DNA from: Nitrospinaceae bacterium
GTDB lineage: Bacteria > Nitrospinota > Nitrospinia > Nitrospinales > JACRGP01
Length of the DNA stretch: 64,000 nucleotides
Assembly (NCBI GenBank): GCA_029261555.1
Contig: JAJDBB010000031.1
Coordinates: 1 to 64,000 of the forward strand
Reading direction: 5' to 3'
Positions 39,517 to 48,193 of the stretch are shown here, one piece after another. The translations under genes and the position numbers were made by a program. How positions within the stretch are numbered: position 1 is the first letter of the stretch; each line of letters opens with the position of its first letter. The notes beneath the pieces are model-generated. The model worked only from the letters and a program-made list of their open reading frames with translations. It did no database searches and was not told the DNA's origin.

Positions 39517-39537
39517 CACTCTAGGAGACGCTCGCCT

Positions 39538-39720
39538 TTAATTCTTAAAAATCTTGCTGTCGCAGGAAATATATTTTATTTGTCTCATGGGAATGATCAA
39601 CACTTCGTCCTGAGTGGTCACCTCCAGAACTTCCAGGTCGTCGCTGATATAGTGCTTTTCCGTTTTTTCCAGCTCCAACTCCTGATTATCCACAAAAACA
39701 ACTTTTAGCTTGTATTGCAT
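39538..39720 (-). CDS. small hypothetical protein (60 aa), beta-rich
   Basis: GGGAGAG RBS; MQYKLKVVFVDNQELELEKTEKHYISDDLEVLEVTTQDEVLIIPMRQIKYISCDSKIFKN; 20 bp downstream of radical SAM gene. Confidence 0.7.
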   Translation of the reverse strand: MQYKLKVVFVDNQELELEKTEKHYISDDLEVLEVTTQDEVLIIPMRQIKYISCDSKIFKN

Positions 39721-39740
39721 GTTCTCTCCCGGGACTTCAA

Positions 39741-40949
39741 TTAATTAGGCAGAACGACGGCCTCGAATTTTTTAGCCAGCGGTTCGTTTAAATAATCTTC
39801 CACGTAATTTTTAAGGTAACCCTTCTCGTACAGTTTTTTGTTGGAAAGGTGGGAGTTGATTTTATGCAGGATACGAAACCGTTTGCGGGGAAACTCAGCC
39901 TTGAACTCCTCGAAAGATTCGCCGGAGATATCCCGGTAATCGTTGGAGGAGCGTTCCATAATGACCTTGGGAAGATACACCATGGTCTCGTTGGTCAACC
40001 GCCGCGCCACGTCGCGGAAAGTCAAAAGGGTTGAGCAGTCGGAATCCCCCCCCAAAGTGGCGTTGGGAACGTAAAGATATCTGGCCCGGTTTTTCCTGAA
40101 TAATTTGAGAACGCGGTAAACGTTTCCCGCCATCGCCACCGTATCTTTCTTCTCCAATTCGCAGGCGTCGAACGCTTTGAGAATTCGCTTCCGGTTCAAA
40201 AAAGCGGTGATGTAGGATTCCGTGTGAATCATTTGAGTGTTGGGCAACTCCGCCTGATAAATAGCTCTGGCCTCGCCGGCCAGAGAGTTCCTGCCAGTCC
40301 GCATCAGGGCGCAGGTATCGTCGTCGATATATTTCAAAGCCGTCAGGCATCCCATCCACAACAACACGTTCGGGTTGATCCGGGAAATGGCCTTAGCGTC
40401 CTGGGACATGGTGTTGGGTCCAAAGGAATAAAAATTAGCCGAGGTAACCGCCGGACCGTCCAGCACCTTATACACTTGCTCCACAGTCGGCGCATGCGGC
40501 ATCAATTTTTTTCGCGGCTCGGACAAGGTGATGACGGAAAGCTCGAAATTGATTCGCCCCGGATATTTCTCAGCCAAACGATTGATTCTCTCCGGCTCCG
40601 CATAACCCACCGTGAAAAAAATCACGTCCTTGTCGGTGGTATCCAGAAACTCCTCCAACCAGTACATGGCCTTGGGATGAAGAAACAAATCCGTCCACTC
40701 CATGTACTCGTTGCCGCCAATGATCCAGGATTCGCCTTTTTTGGTCGGCTGTTTTTTAACTTCGTTCAGAATGAATTCCCAATGCTCTTGGGTGGTGAGG
40801 GGGACGGGGAAGGTTTCACGATAGCTGATATCTTTTTCGTAGCAAAAGGCGCATTTGACCGGACAGGTTTTTCCAAGGCTGATGGGGATTTTCCGGTCGT
40901 TAATTTCTCTGCGAAAGATTTCGTAAAGTTGCGCCGTATCCTGCGACAT
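39741..40949 (-). CDS. radical SAM protein of unknown function
   Basis: CX3CX2C motif in GKTCPVKCAFCYEKD; C-terminal NATLGGDSDCSTLLTFRDVARRL...VYLPKVIMER faintly reminiscent of DUF512. Confidence 0.85.
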   Translation of the reverse strand: MSQDTAQLYEIFRREINDRKIPISLGKTCPVKCAFCYEKDISYRETFPVPLTTQEHWEFILNEVKKQPTKKGESWIIGGNEYMEWTDLFLHPKAMYWLEEFLDTTDKDVIFFTVGYAEPERINRLAEKYPGRINFELSVITLSEPRKKLMPHAPTVEQVYKVLDGPAVTSANFYSFGPNTMSQDAKAISRINPNVLLWMGCLTALKYIDDDTCALMRTGRNSLAGEARAIYQAELPNTQMIHTESYITAFLNRKRILKAFDACELEKKDTVAMAGNVYRVLKLFRKNRARYLYVPNATLGGDSDCSTLLTFRDVARRLTNETMVYLPKVIMERSSNDYRDISGESFEEFKAEFPRKRFRILHKINSHLSNKKLYEKGYLKNYVEDYLNEPLAKKFEAVVLPN

Positions 40950-41024
40950 GCCATCCTCCGAAATTCCAGAAAAATACGGTCAATAGAAAAGACGATCAAC
41001 CGCCAAAAAAGAGGCCCGTAAAAA

Positions 41025-41357
41025 TCACCCCCAGGCTTCAAAGGCTTCTTTAAGGGATTTGTCCATTTCTATTTTTTGCCGGTCGCTTTCGTCCAATTCG
41101 TCCAGTAAGCTTTTGAGGTGCTCGGCGGCGCAACCCATGTGAGCGATACTCTCCTGGATCAGTTTAAAACCTCCGGCCTTGAGCTTTTTGATCAACTCCT
41201 TTAAATGCGCTTCTTCATAGGGGTTGACGGAACTGCACTTTTGAAAGCTTTCGATGGCTTCCTTATATTTTTTGTCCTGATGAAATCCATAACCGCTTTT
41301 AAAATATTCCAAGGCCTCGACAACCTGAAAAACGGTGGATAATTTTCGATCACTCAT
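41025..41357 (-). CDS. small hypothetical protein with TPR-like helix pair (110 aa)
   Basis: YFKSGYGFHQDKKYKEAIESFQKCSSVNPYEEAHLKELIKKL. Confidence 0.66.
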   Translation of the reverse strand: MSDRKLSTVFQVVEALEYFKSGYGFHQDKKYKEAIESFQKCSSVNPYEEAHLKELIKKLKAGGFKLIQESIAHMGCAAEHLKSLLDELDESDRQKIEMDKSLKEAFEAWG

Positions 41358-41400
41358 TTTACATCACCCGGTTCAATAAGGGTTAGTTTTCACGCGGTCC

Positions 41401-41479
41401 CCGCCAAGCTCGTAACGTTCGCCGAATAAGTTAAGCCTACTGGGCCCAGCGTCACGCTGGCCGACGCTTGCCCGGCTGG
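41401..41479 (+). repeat. dispersed intergenic repeat copy
   Basis: CCAAGCTCGTAACGTTCGCCGAATAAG...GCCTACTGGGCCCAGCGTCACGCTGGCCGACGCTTGCCCGGCTGG shares long blocks with 10.6 kb copy. Confidence 0.85.
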
Positions 41480-41482
41480 AAC

Positions 41483-41509
41483 CAAAAAAGGCGGAGCGTT
41501 AACTCCGCC
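41483..41509 (-). terminator. Rho-independent terminator (minus strand)
   Basis: GGCGGAG-CGTTAA-CTCCGCC hairpin with plus-strand A-run 41484-41489 (U-run on minus strand). Confidence 0.75.
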
Positions 41510-41616
41510 TTCCAAGGTATCTTCAATTCCCGATCTAAAAAATACCTAACTGCATTTCCAATGCACAAGCGCTTTTGAAAACTCGCCTCGCGCGCTTGAT
41601 TCATCCCAAAAAATAA

Positions 41617-41736
41617 TTACGGGCCTTTGGGGCTGTTCTCTTCGTTGCAAGTTCCATGAGGGCATTTTGAATCCATGCACCCGGAGGTAGAAATCAGGAC
41701 AATCCCCAGAATCAACATCATCACAAACTTCTTCAT
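41617..41736 (-). CDS. 39-aa Cys-containing lipoprotein
   Basis: Read by hand: MKKFVMMLILGIVLISTSGCMDSKCPHGTCNEENSPKGP*; RBS AGGGAGATGAG; lipobox-like TSGC; below the ORF-track size cut-off. Confidence 0.62.
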   Translation of the reverse strand: MKKFVMMLILGIVLISTSGCMDSKCPHGTCNEENSPKGP

Positions 41737-41884
41737 ATAACTCATCTCCCTTTTTAAGTGCTTCTAATTGAAAATATTACAATTCGGAGTAAAAGTCGAT
41801 TTTTTGTTAATGCTTTTTAACATATTTTAATAACATTTCAATATTTTTTTTGAATTTGCGGCCTTTCCAGCCCATATTACTTAC

Positions 41885-42682
41885 ATGGATACTGAAATGT
41901 TCCCAAATGCAGAAGAAATCCAAGCCTGCCTCAATACCGTTTCCATCGGCAAAAAGATGGTGGTTATGGAATCCGTAGGTTCCACCAACGATTTTATCAA
42001 ACGTAAAATCAAAGCCGGAGAACCAGCGGGACTGTGCGTATTGGCGCATCGCCAAACCCATGGCCGAGGGCGGATGGGCCGGTCCTGGATTTCGGAACCC
42101 GCCGTAGGCCTTTATTTTTCCATTTACCTGAAGCCTGAATTGAGTCTGGAACACCTTCCCCGCCTCACTCTCATGACCTCGGTGGCCATGGCCCGGGCGA
42201 TTGACCCGTTCTGCCCTACGCCGTGTCGCCTGAAATGGCCAAACGACTTGTTGATAAACGGTAAGAAGATTTGCGGTATTTTATCGGAATATTGCGCTCC
42301 GCCGGACCCGGAAGGGGTGATATTGGGAATCGGCATCAATGTTAACCAGGACGCCGAACGCTTCCCCGCTGAATTTCGCGATACGGCCACTTCGCTCAAA
42401 GCGGAAACCGGCGCGACGGTCGACCGGTCGGCTCTCTTCATTGCAATCCTTCAACAACTGGACCGGGAGTACCAAACCTTTCTTTACGAGGGCGAATGCA
42501 AACTTGCTCAGGAATGGGAACGCCACAGCGATATGTTGGGACGAGAAATCACCCTGAACCAATCCGGAACCCAATTTCAGGGCGTCGCCAGGGGCCTCGA
42601 TAAAATGGGGAATTTGATGCTGGAAACTCCGGAAGGCCAACTCATAAGTTTTGACGCGGGCGAGGTCACGTTGAGAACCTGA
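41885..42682 (+). CDS. birA: biotin--[acetyl-CoA-carboxylase] ligase
   Basis: ESVGSTNDFIKRK, THGRGRMGRSWISEPAVGLYFSI, LKWPNDLLINGKKICGIL, GIGINVN. Confidence 0.95.
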   Translation: MDTEMFPNAEEIQACLNTVSIGKKMVVMESVGSTNDFIKRKIKAGEPAGLCVLAHRQTHGRGRMGRSWISEPAVGLYFSIYLKPELSLEHLPRLTLMTSVAMARAIDPFCPTPCRLKWPNDLLINGKKICGILSEYCAPPDPEGVILGIGINVNQDAERFPAEFRDTATSLKAETGATVDRSALFIAILQQLDREYQTFLYEGECKLAQEWERHSDMLGREITLNQSGTQFQGVARGLDKMGNLMLETPEGQLISFDAGEVTLRT

Positions 42683-42684
42683 TT

Positions 42685-43197
42685 TTAAAACGAACCAAAA
42701 ACCCCCACTCCGATATTAAACCTGGGTCCGTATCTCAAAGTAGAAGCCGTAGGCCAAAGGTGATCCTCTTTGTGGATCAACACGGGATATTGGTAGGAAG
42801 AAAGGCCCACCTGCCCCGTTTCGCTTCCCTTCACTTCGCCGGCGATGGTGATGCGGCGATTTTTTTTATAAATGTCCGGGTCCAAATTTTTGTCGACGGT
42901 CACGAGAAAGCGTCCCAAAGTTCGGTCGTCAACCTGCGGTTCGTAATAGTAATCCAGCGGCCTTTGCAAAACCTCCAGAACATTTCGCGAGCCTTCGGCG
43001 CTTACCTTGATAATCGTCCCACCATAAATCACCGTCCGCCCCTTGTACTTTTCCGGATCACCTAGCAAGTCCGAAAACTCCACCTTGGGAACGCTTTGGC
43101 TAACGAGCGGATCTGAAATTACTTTGGCGCAACCGGATAAAACCAGCAAGCAGACCGCCGTCAACAGACCAGTTCCTTTTTTCAAGCAATCTCGCAA
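42685..43197 (-). CDS. Slp-family outer membrane lipoprotein
   Basis: Lipobox LVLSGC; F(S/G)xLLGDPEKYKGRTVIYGGTIIKV and RPLDYYYEPQVDDRTLGRFLV typical of Slp. Confidence 0.8.
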   Translation of the reverse strand: MRDCLKKGTGLLTAVCLLVLSGCAKVISDPLVSQSVPKVEFSDLLGDPEKYKGRTVIYGGTIIKVSAEGSRNVLEVLQRPLDYYYEPQVDDRTLGRFLVTVDKNLDPDIYKKNRRITIAGEVKGSETGQVGLSSYQYPVLIHKEDHLWPTASTLRYGPRFNIGVGVFGSF

Positions 43198-43224
43198 GGC
43201 GAATGCTCCGTATACTTATCTGGA

Positions 43225-43863
43225 TTAATGGCGATGATGACGGTGGTGGCGGTGGCGAAAATAATAACGGCCGTAACCCAATCCGTAAGAATTCGGGTAG
43301 GGATACCACCAGGGTCCGTAATAAAACGAAGGATAATAGGGATAGGAATCGTATTGCGGAGTCTCCGGCCACAAATACAACTCTTCAAGTTCTACCAGCG
43401 GGTACAGGTATTCCTTCTCTCCGACCGCACCCAGACGACTGCCGACAATTTTGCCCGCCCCGGTCACGCGCCTGCCTTTAGAGTATATTTCCGGCTCCAG
43501 ATAGCCTGGCTGCATTAAAATGAACCGCCCGCCGGAATTGTCTCCCTGCCTTGGTTCCCCCGCGCTGTCCAGAGTTTTCTGGATCACCTCGATCTCCACC
43601 TGATCGGATTGATTTTGGGTCGCCACAATTTCCCCGCCCCAAATAATCCTCTTGCCCGCATGGTCTCCCGGCGATTGCAATACCTGGCCGAATGTCGTGC
43701 CCGCGTCCACCCCTTGGCGAACGGTGGGGGAAATGGCATGCGAACACCCCAGACCGATCAATAAAACCGCTCCAACGAGACCCCGCTTCCAATGAGGCGT
43801 CGGAACGCTAAATATCCTGTGTCTTGAGGCGTGGAAGTTTTTGTAAAAATTCATTAAATTCAT
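43225..43863 (-). CDS. second Slp-family lipoprotein with aromatic/His-rich C-terminal tail
   Basis: LLIGLGC lipobox; GKRIIWGGEIVATQNQ...DSAGEPRQGDNSGGRFILM; tail YPYYPSFYYGPWWYPYPNSYGLGYGRYYFRHRHHRHHRH. Confidence 0.78.
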   Translation of the reverse strand: MNLMNFYKNFHASRHRIFSVPTPHWKRGLVGAVLLIGLGCSHAISPTVRQGVDAGTTFGQVLQSPGDHAGKRIIWGGEIVATQNQSDQVEIEVIQKTLDSAGEPRQGDNSGGRFILMQPGYLEPEIYSKGRRVTGAGKIVGSRLGAVGEKEYLYPLVELEELYLWPETPQYDSYPYYPSFYYGPWWYPYPNSYGLGYGRYYFRHRHHRHHRH

Positions 43864-44329
43864 CGCGGCATTGGCGGGTGAAATCGTCAAAGTTCTGGCC
43901 CCCCATCGACCTTGGGGAATAAAATTTGGGCTGAGTCTTCGTCGGCGAACCGGTTTCCAAAAAACGTTGAAAACTTTCCCGGCACTCCTCGACAAACAAG
44001 TCGAACTCCGCGTCCATCCCAGGTTGGGGAGAGTATATAGTCGGGCCGCCCGGCGCTCGATTCCGCTTCTTTGGGTTTAACGGTCGGGAGCTTTCTCGTT
44101 TCAAAAAATAATCGTAGGTCTGCCGCCGGTCGGCGTCTTTCAAAAAAATATACGCCTCGGCGCCCAGTTTGAACCGGGCGTCTGAATCAATATCCTCAGG
44201 AAAACGGTCGGGGTGATGCTTCAAGGCGAATTTCCTGAAACCCCGCTTGATCTCTTCGGAACCTGAAAAGCTCTCGATTTCCAAAAGACGGTAAAGATTA
44301 TAAGACTGGAGACTGGAAGGAAGTTTCAT
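43808..44329 (-). CDS. J-domain protein with duplicated C-terminal motif
   Basis: NLYRLLEIESFSGSEEIKRGFRKFALKHHPDRFPED (HPD); two copies of FDxFxxxCRxxFxxFL. Confidence 0.82.
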   Translation of the reverse strand: MKLPSSLQSYNLYRLLEIESFSGSEEIKRGFRKFALKHHPDRFPEDIDSDARFKLGAEAYIFLKDADRRQTYDYFLKRESSRPLNPKKRNRAPGGPTIYSPQPGMDAEFDLFVEECRESFQRFLETGSPTKTQPKFYSPRSMGGQNFDDFTRQCRDEFNEFLQKLPRLKTQDI

Positions 44330-44414
44330 GGCGTCGATTGAAAAACCCGAAAAATTTTATGCCTGTCTATAAAATTATACACGGTTTATTCCCGTTTCAT
44401 ATAAAATCCACTAC

Positions 44415-45164
44415 ATGCTGGAACTTCTAATTATCGCCTATATCCTGCTTGTTTTCATCTTCCCTATTCCCATGCTATCGGTCACTCTGGGCTTGGGAAC
44501 CGCCTGGCTTTTGTACCGTAAAGCTCAACGCCTGAGCGCGCAACCCAGAGAAGGAAAAAAGGTTTTGGTATTGGCGACCGTCTCCCGCGCGGCCAATCTA
44601 GTCCTTGGTTTTTTTTTAAGTTTGAGCATTGCCGCGCTGGTCCATCTGGCGATATTTTCCTTCCGGTATTTGTTGATCTTTAATTTCATTTTTTGCCTGT
44701 TCATCTCCGCCCGCTGGTTCGACTTTACCCACGCCATTTTCCGCCATTACGTTTATAAACTCCGCCCCGAACTCCGTAACGATTCCACTCCCGATCATAA
44801 ACCTTCCCATTTTGTGGTATTCCAAGGATTGAAAAAAAACGCCGGTTCCAGTCCAGAGTCGCTGTATACGGACGCCGGGCTTTTAAACATAAACAGTCAG
44901 GCCCTCGTTCTGGAAGGCTCCTTTTTGAATCAATCTTTGCAATGGAATCAGGTTTCCCGCGTTGAAAAAATCAGTTCGGAGAAGATTAAAATCTGGATTC
45001 GAGGCGGCCTTCCGCCCTTTTATCCGGAAGCCATAATTATCGTGCTCAAGGAACAGTTTTATCCTTTCAAAAGCCGCCATACCCGCGACCAGATTGCCGT
45101 CCAAATTCTGGAAACGGCAAACGCCGGGAAACGGCGCCCGATTTCCGCAAAAGAGACGGCTTGA
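44415..45164 (+). CDS. hypothetical membrane protein
   Basis: Two hydrophobic hairpins then soluble C-terminal domain; no family recognised. Confidence 0.68.
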   Translation: MLELLIIAYILLVFIFPIPMLSVTLGLGTAWLLYRKAQRLSAQPREGKKVLVLATVSRAANLVLGFFLSLSIAALVHLAIFSFRYLLIFNFIFCLFISARWFDFTHAIFRHYVYKLRPELRNDSTPDHKPSHFVVFQGLKKNAGSSPESLYTDAGLLNINSQALVLEGSFLNQSLQWNQVSRVEKISSEKIKIWIRGGLPPFYPEAIIIVLKEQFYPFKSRHTRDQIAVQILETANAGKRRPISAKETA

Positions 45165-45228
45165 TTCCCCCCGTCCCTAAAGGATAAAATAGATTCCATA
45201 AACTCTCCGGCAAGGAAATCCAGGAACA

Positions 45229-46167
45229 ATGGCGGTAAAAGATTATTACAAGGTTTTGGGAGCGGCGCTGAAAGACGCGGCGGGCGCGATCAAAAAAAAA
45301 TACCGCGCTCTGGCCAAGGAGCACCATCCTGACGCAAACAACGGCGATAAAAAGTCGGAAGAACTTTTTAAAAAAATCACCGAAGCTTACGAAGTCCTCT
45401 CCGACGATAAAAAACGCAAAGCTTACGACCGCGAACGCGTCGCCGCCAAATCGCGGCAAAGTTATAGCGGAGGAGGGTCCGCCGGTAACAGCTCCGGCGC
45501 CGAAGGCAAATACGGTCCTTACGATCACTCCAGAAGCGGTCCGCGCCAGGATTGGCGGCAACAACAAGACCCCTTTTCCCAATCCAATTTCACCGAGGAC
45601 GAACCGCCCGATCCCAACATGCCGATGCAGGGATTTGATCTGCAGTTCATGGCGGAACTTCCTCTGGTCACCGTGGCGCTCGGCGGTAAAATTGACTACG
45701 CGTATGAAAAATTCGTGCAATGCCCGGAGTGCGAAGGGATGGGAACCGACGACGAGGGCGATTGCCCCGAATGCAAGGGCAAGCGGCAGGTGGTCAAACA
45801 GATCGTCCTTGAGGTTGATATCCCGCCGGGGCTGGTCGACAATTACACCTACCGGGTAAAAGACCAGGGAGGCGAAGGGCGAAACGGCGGCCCGCCGGGC
45901 GACCTGCTATTGAAAATCACTCCTCAGCCCCACCCCACCATGAAACGAATCAAAAACGATATCTACGCGCAGGTGAACATTTCCCAAAAGCTGGCGGACG
46001 AAGGCGGCTCCTTACAAGTACAAACCCTGGATTCCCTTGAGACCATCGAAGTGGAAGACGGCACGTTGACAGGCGAGGAATATCGCCTCGTGGGCAAAGG
46101 CGGATGTTTCCCCTGGGACAAAAAACGCGGGGACTTCATCGTCAAGTTTTTTATATTAGAGGATTGA
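45229..46167 (+). CDS. DnaJ-type chaperone with reduced zinc-binding region
   Basis: J-domain with HPD (EHHPDAN), single CPECEGMG/CPECKGKR pair, CTD LEVDIPPGLVDNYTYRVKDQGGEG. Confidence 0.88.
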   Translation: MAVKDYYKVLGAALKDAAGAIKKKYRALAKEHHPDANNGDKKSEELFKKITEAYEVLSDDKKRKAYDRERVAAKSRQSYSGGGSAGNSSGAEGKYGPYDHSRSGPRQDWRQQQDPFSQSNFTEDEPPDPNMPMQGFDLQFMAELPLVTVALGGKIDYAYEKFVQCPECEGMGTDDEGDCPECKGKRQVVKQIVLEVDIPPGLVDNYTYRVKDQGGEGRNGGPPGDLLLKITPQPHPTMKRIKNDIYAQVNISQKLADEGGSLQVQTLDSLETIEVEDGTLTGEEYRLVGKGGCFPWDKKRGDFIVKFFILED

Positions 46168-46169
46168 TT

Positions 46170-46694
46170 ATGACTCAATGGTACATGCTCACCTTCGTGG
46201 GTAAAGATCGTGCGGGGATTGTCGCCAATGTAACTCGCGCTCTATTCGAGGGCGGATGCAATCTTGGCGAGGCCTCCATGGCCCGGCTAGGCGGCAACTT
46301 CACCATCATGCTCATGGTGCAGTCGTCCGGAAGCCTCGAAAAATTGAAAGACATGATGGCGCCCATCGCGGAAAAGCAAGGCCTGCGCCTTCATGTGGAC
46401 GCCATTGAAGGAGAGCTGCATCATCACGAGGAACCCGACGTCCGCATCAGCGTTTACGGCGCAGACCGGGTCGGCGTCGTCGCCGACGTTACCGGAGCGC
46501 TGGCCGAGGCGGGACTGAATATTCTCAACCTCGAAACGGACGTTGGAGGAACCTCCGCCGCTCCAATTTACATTGTTTACCTGGATGGAATAGCCGGCAA
46601 GGGCGTCGAAAAGCTGGAACAGGCTTTGGAAACGCTTCGCAAAGAAAAAAAGCTGGACGCCAATCTGACCCCCATCGACCCCCTGACCGCGTGA
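46170..46694 (+). CDS. two-ACT-domain protein (GcvR-like)
   Basis: MTQWYMLTFVGKDRAGIVANVTRALFEGGCNLGEASMARLGGNFTIMLMV and second ACT DVRISVYGADRVGVVADVTGALAEAGLNI. Confidence 0.87.
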   Translation: MTQWYMLTFVGKDRAGIVANVTRALFEGGCNLGEASMARLGGNFTIMLMVQSSGSLEKLKDMMAPIAEKQGLRLHVDAIEGELHHHEEPDVRISVYGADRVGVVADVTGALAEAGLNILNLETDVGGTSAAPIYIVYLDGIAGKGVEKLEQALETLRKEKKLDANLTPIDPLTA

Positions 46695-46695
46695 C

Positions 46696-47220
46696 ATGGC
46701 CGTTCTCGAAGTTCTCGTTTACCCAAACCCTGGATTAAAACAAGTCTCAAAGGCCGTCGAAACTTTCGACGCCGCCCTGCGCGATTTTATCGCCGACTTG
46801 AAGGAAACCATGTTGACCGGTCCTCCCAGCGTAGGAATCGCGGCGCCACAGACCGGGCGCCTGGAGCGCATCGTTCTGGTGGACGTCTCCGGCAAACCCA
46901 AAACGCCCAATCATGGTTTCATGATCCTTATCAACCCGAATATCACCGGTAGCGAGGGATCCGTTATTGGCCGCGAAGGATGCCTTTCGGTTCCCGATTA
47001 CACTGGCAACGTCTACCGCGCCGAGAGGATTGCGTTGACCGCTCAGAACGAGTTTGGCCGCACCCACCACTTTAATTTTAGCGGATTCGAAGCCCGGGCG
47101 GTCCAGCACGAAATGGACCATTTGGATGGATTACTTTTTCTCGACCGGCTGGTCAGCCGAAGGGATCGGTTCCGAAGAAAGGTATATAAAGCGCCTGCCT
47201 CGCAGACGCAGAACTCTTAA
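46696..47220 (+). CDS. def: peptide deformylase
   Basis: VGIAAPQTG, EGCLSVPDY, QHEMDHLDGLLFLDRL (three deformylase motifs). Confidence 0.96.
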   Translation: MAVLEVLVYPNPGLKQVSKAVETFDAALRDFIADLKETMLTGPPSVGIAAPQTGRLERIVLVDVSGKPKTPNHGFMILINPNITGSEGSVIGREGCLSVPDYTGNVYRAERIALTAQNEFGRTHHFNFSGFEARAVQHEMDHLDGLLFLDRLVSRRDRFRRKVYKAPASQTQNS

Positions 47221-47232
47221 GGTAGGACGGGT

Positions 47233-47859
47233 TTATTCCGGAGTAGCCGCTTTTTCGGGTTCTGCTTTTTCCACCGACTCTTCTTTCTTTGGAGCGGCAG
47301 GAGCGACGGAGCGGCACAGCCAGATCGAAGACCAGACGTCCGAGGGAGGATAAGCCGTATCCACCCCATTTTTCAAATCGAACCGCCGAATTTCCGTGTC
47401 GGAACAGTCGCTAGTCCAGGTCGAGGCAAAACAACCTTCGGAAAAGGTTGGATCAACGGGAATGGTCGTACCGTTTTTGTCGATCAGGCTTTTGGTTTTA
47501 TCGACCAGGGTTCCCGCTTCTTTGGAGTCGGGCAACCGCCAATCGTCGTAACCGGCAAATTTGGCTGAATTGATTTCGTCAATGTATTCCTTATTATCTT
47601 TCCACAGGAAGAATCTCTTTTTGTCCAACCAGGCGTCGCTTTGCTTCCACATCAGGTTGGCATTGGGATCGGTGACCGTCCCGTCCCCGTTGTCAACCAG
47701 GGGATCCTTGGGTTTCGCCGCGGGCTTTTTAGGCGCAGGCTTTTTGGCCGCAGGAGCGGGCGCGGGTTTGGCCTTCGCCTCTCCCTCCGCAGGTTTTGCG
47801 ACGGGCGCGGGCTTGACCGGCTCTTTCTTTTCTTCGCTCGGCGTTTCCTTATCGCTCAT
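47233..47859 (-). CDS. DUF1566 (Lcl C-terminal-like) protein with Pro/Ala/Lys-rich N-terminal region
   Basis: VDNGDGTVTDPNANLMWKQSD and FAGYDDWRLPDSKEAGTLVD...IWLCRSV. Confidence 0.8.
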   Translation of the reverse strand: MSDKETPSEEKKEPVKPAPVAKPAEGEAKAKPAPAPAAKKPAPKKPAAKPKDPLVDNGDGTVTDPNANLMWKQSDAWLDKKRFFLWKDNKEYIDEINSAKFAGYDDWRLPDSKEAGTLVDKTKSLIDKNGTTIPVDPTFSEGCFASTWTSDCSDTEIRRFDLKNGVDTAYPPSDVWSSIWLCRSVAPAAPKKEESVEKAEPEKAATPE

Positions 47860-47890
47860 AATAAATCCCTGATCCAAAATCCCTTGCCGA

Positions 47891-48193
47891 TTAAATCTTC
47901 TGGTCGTTTTCCTGTTCAAAATGAACCGGACAGTTTTCTAAAATCCGGCTCAACTCGCTTTGCGGGTTGTCCTTCAACTTTCTCAACAAAGAACCCAACT
48001 CAGTGGGGGAAAGCTCTTCCAAACGATCGCCAAAAAAACTCCGGTATTCCGCCGCATGCTGTTGGATCCATGCCAGAATCCCAGCGTCGTCCTCCTCGCA
48101 GTCGCTATCGCTTTCGGTTCTCTTTTTTTCTAAAAGATTGGTTTGCGAAGTCCTGATGATTTCACAAATCAAATCCTTTTTTAAAGGACTCAT
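47891..48193 (-). CDS. small hypothetical protein (100 aa)
   Basis: Non-overlapping minus-strand ORF upstream of DUF1566 gene; no recognisable family. Confidence 0.5.
   Translation of the reverse strand: MSPLKKDLICEIIRTSQTNLLEKKRTESDSDCEEDDAGILAWIQQHAAEYRSFFGDRLEELSPTELGSLLRKLKDNPQSELSRILENCPVHFEQENDQKI

Noticed and set aside
47233-47859. DUF1566/C-type-lectin-like protein as a possible diversity-generating retroelement target
   Set aside because: No reverse transcriptase, template repeat or adenine-biased variable repeat is visible nearby; the family is common without DGRs.
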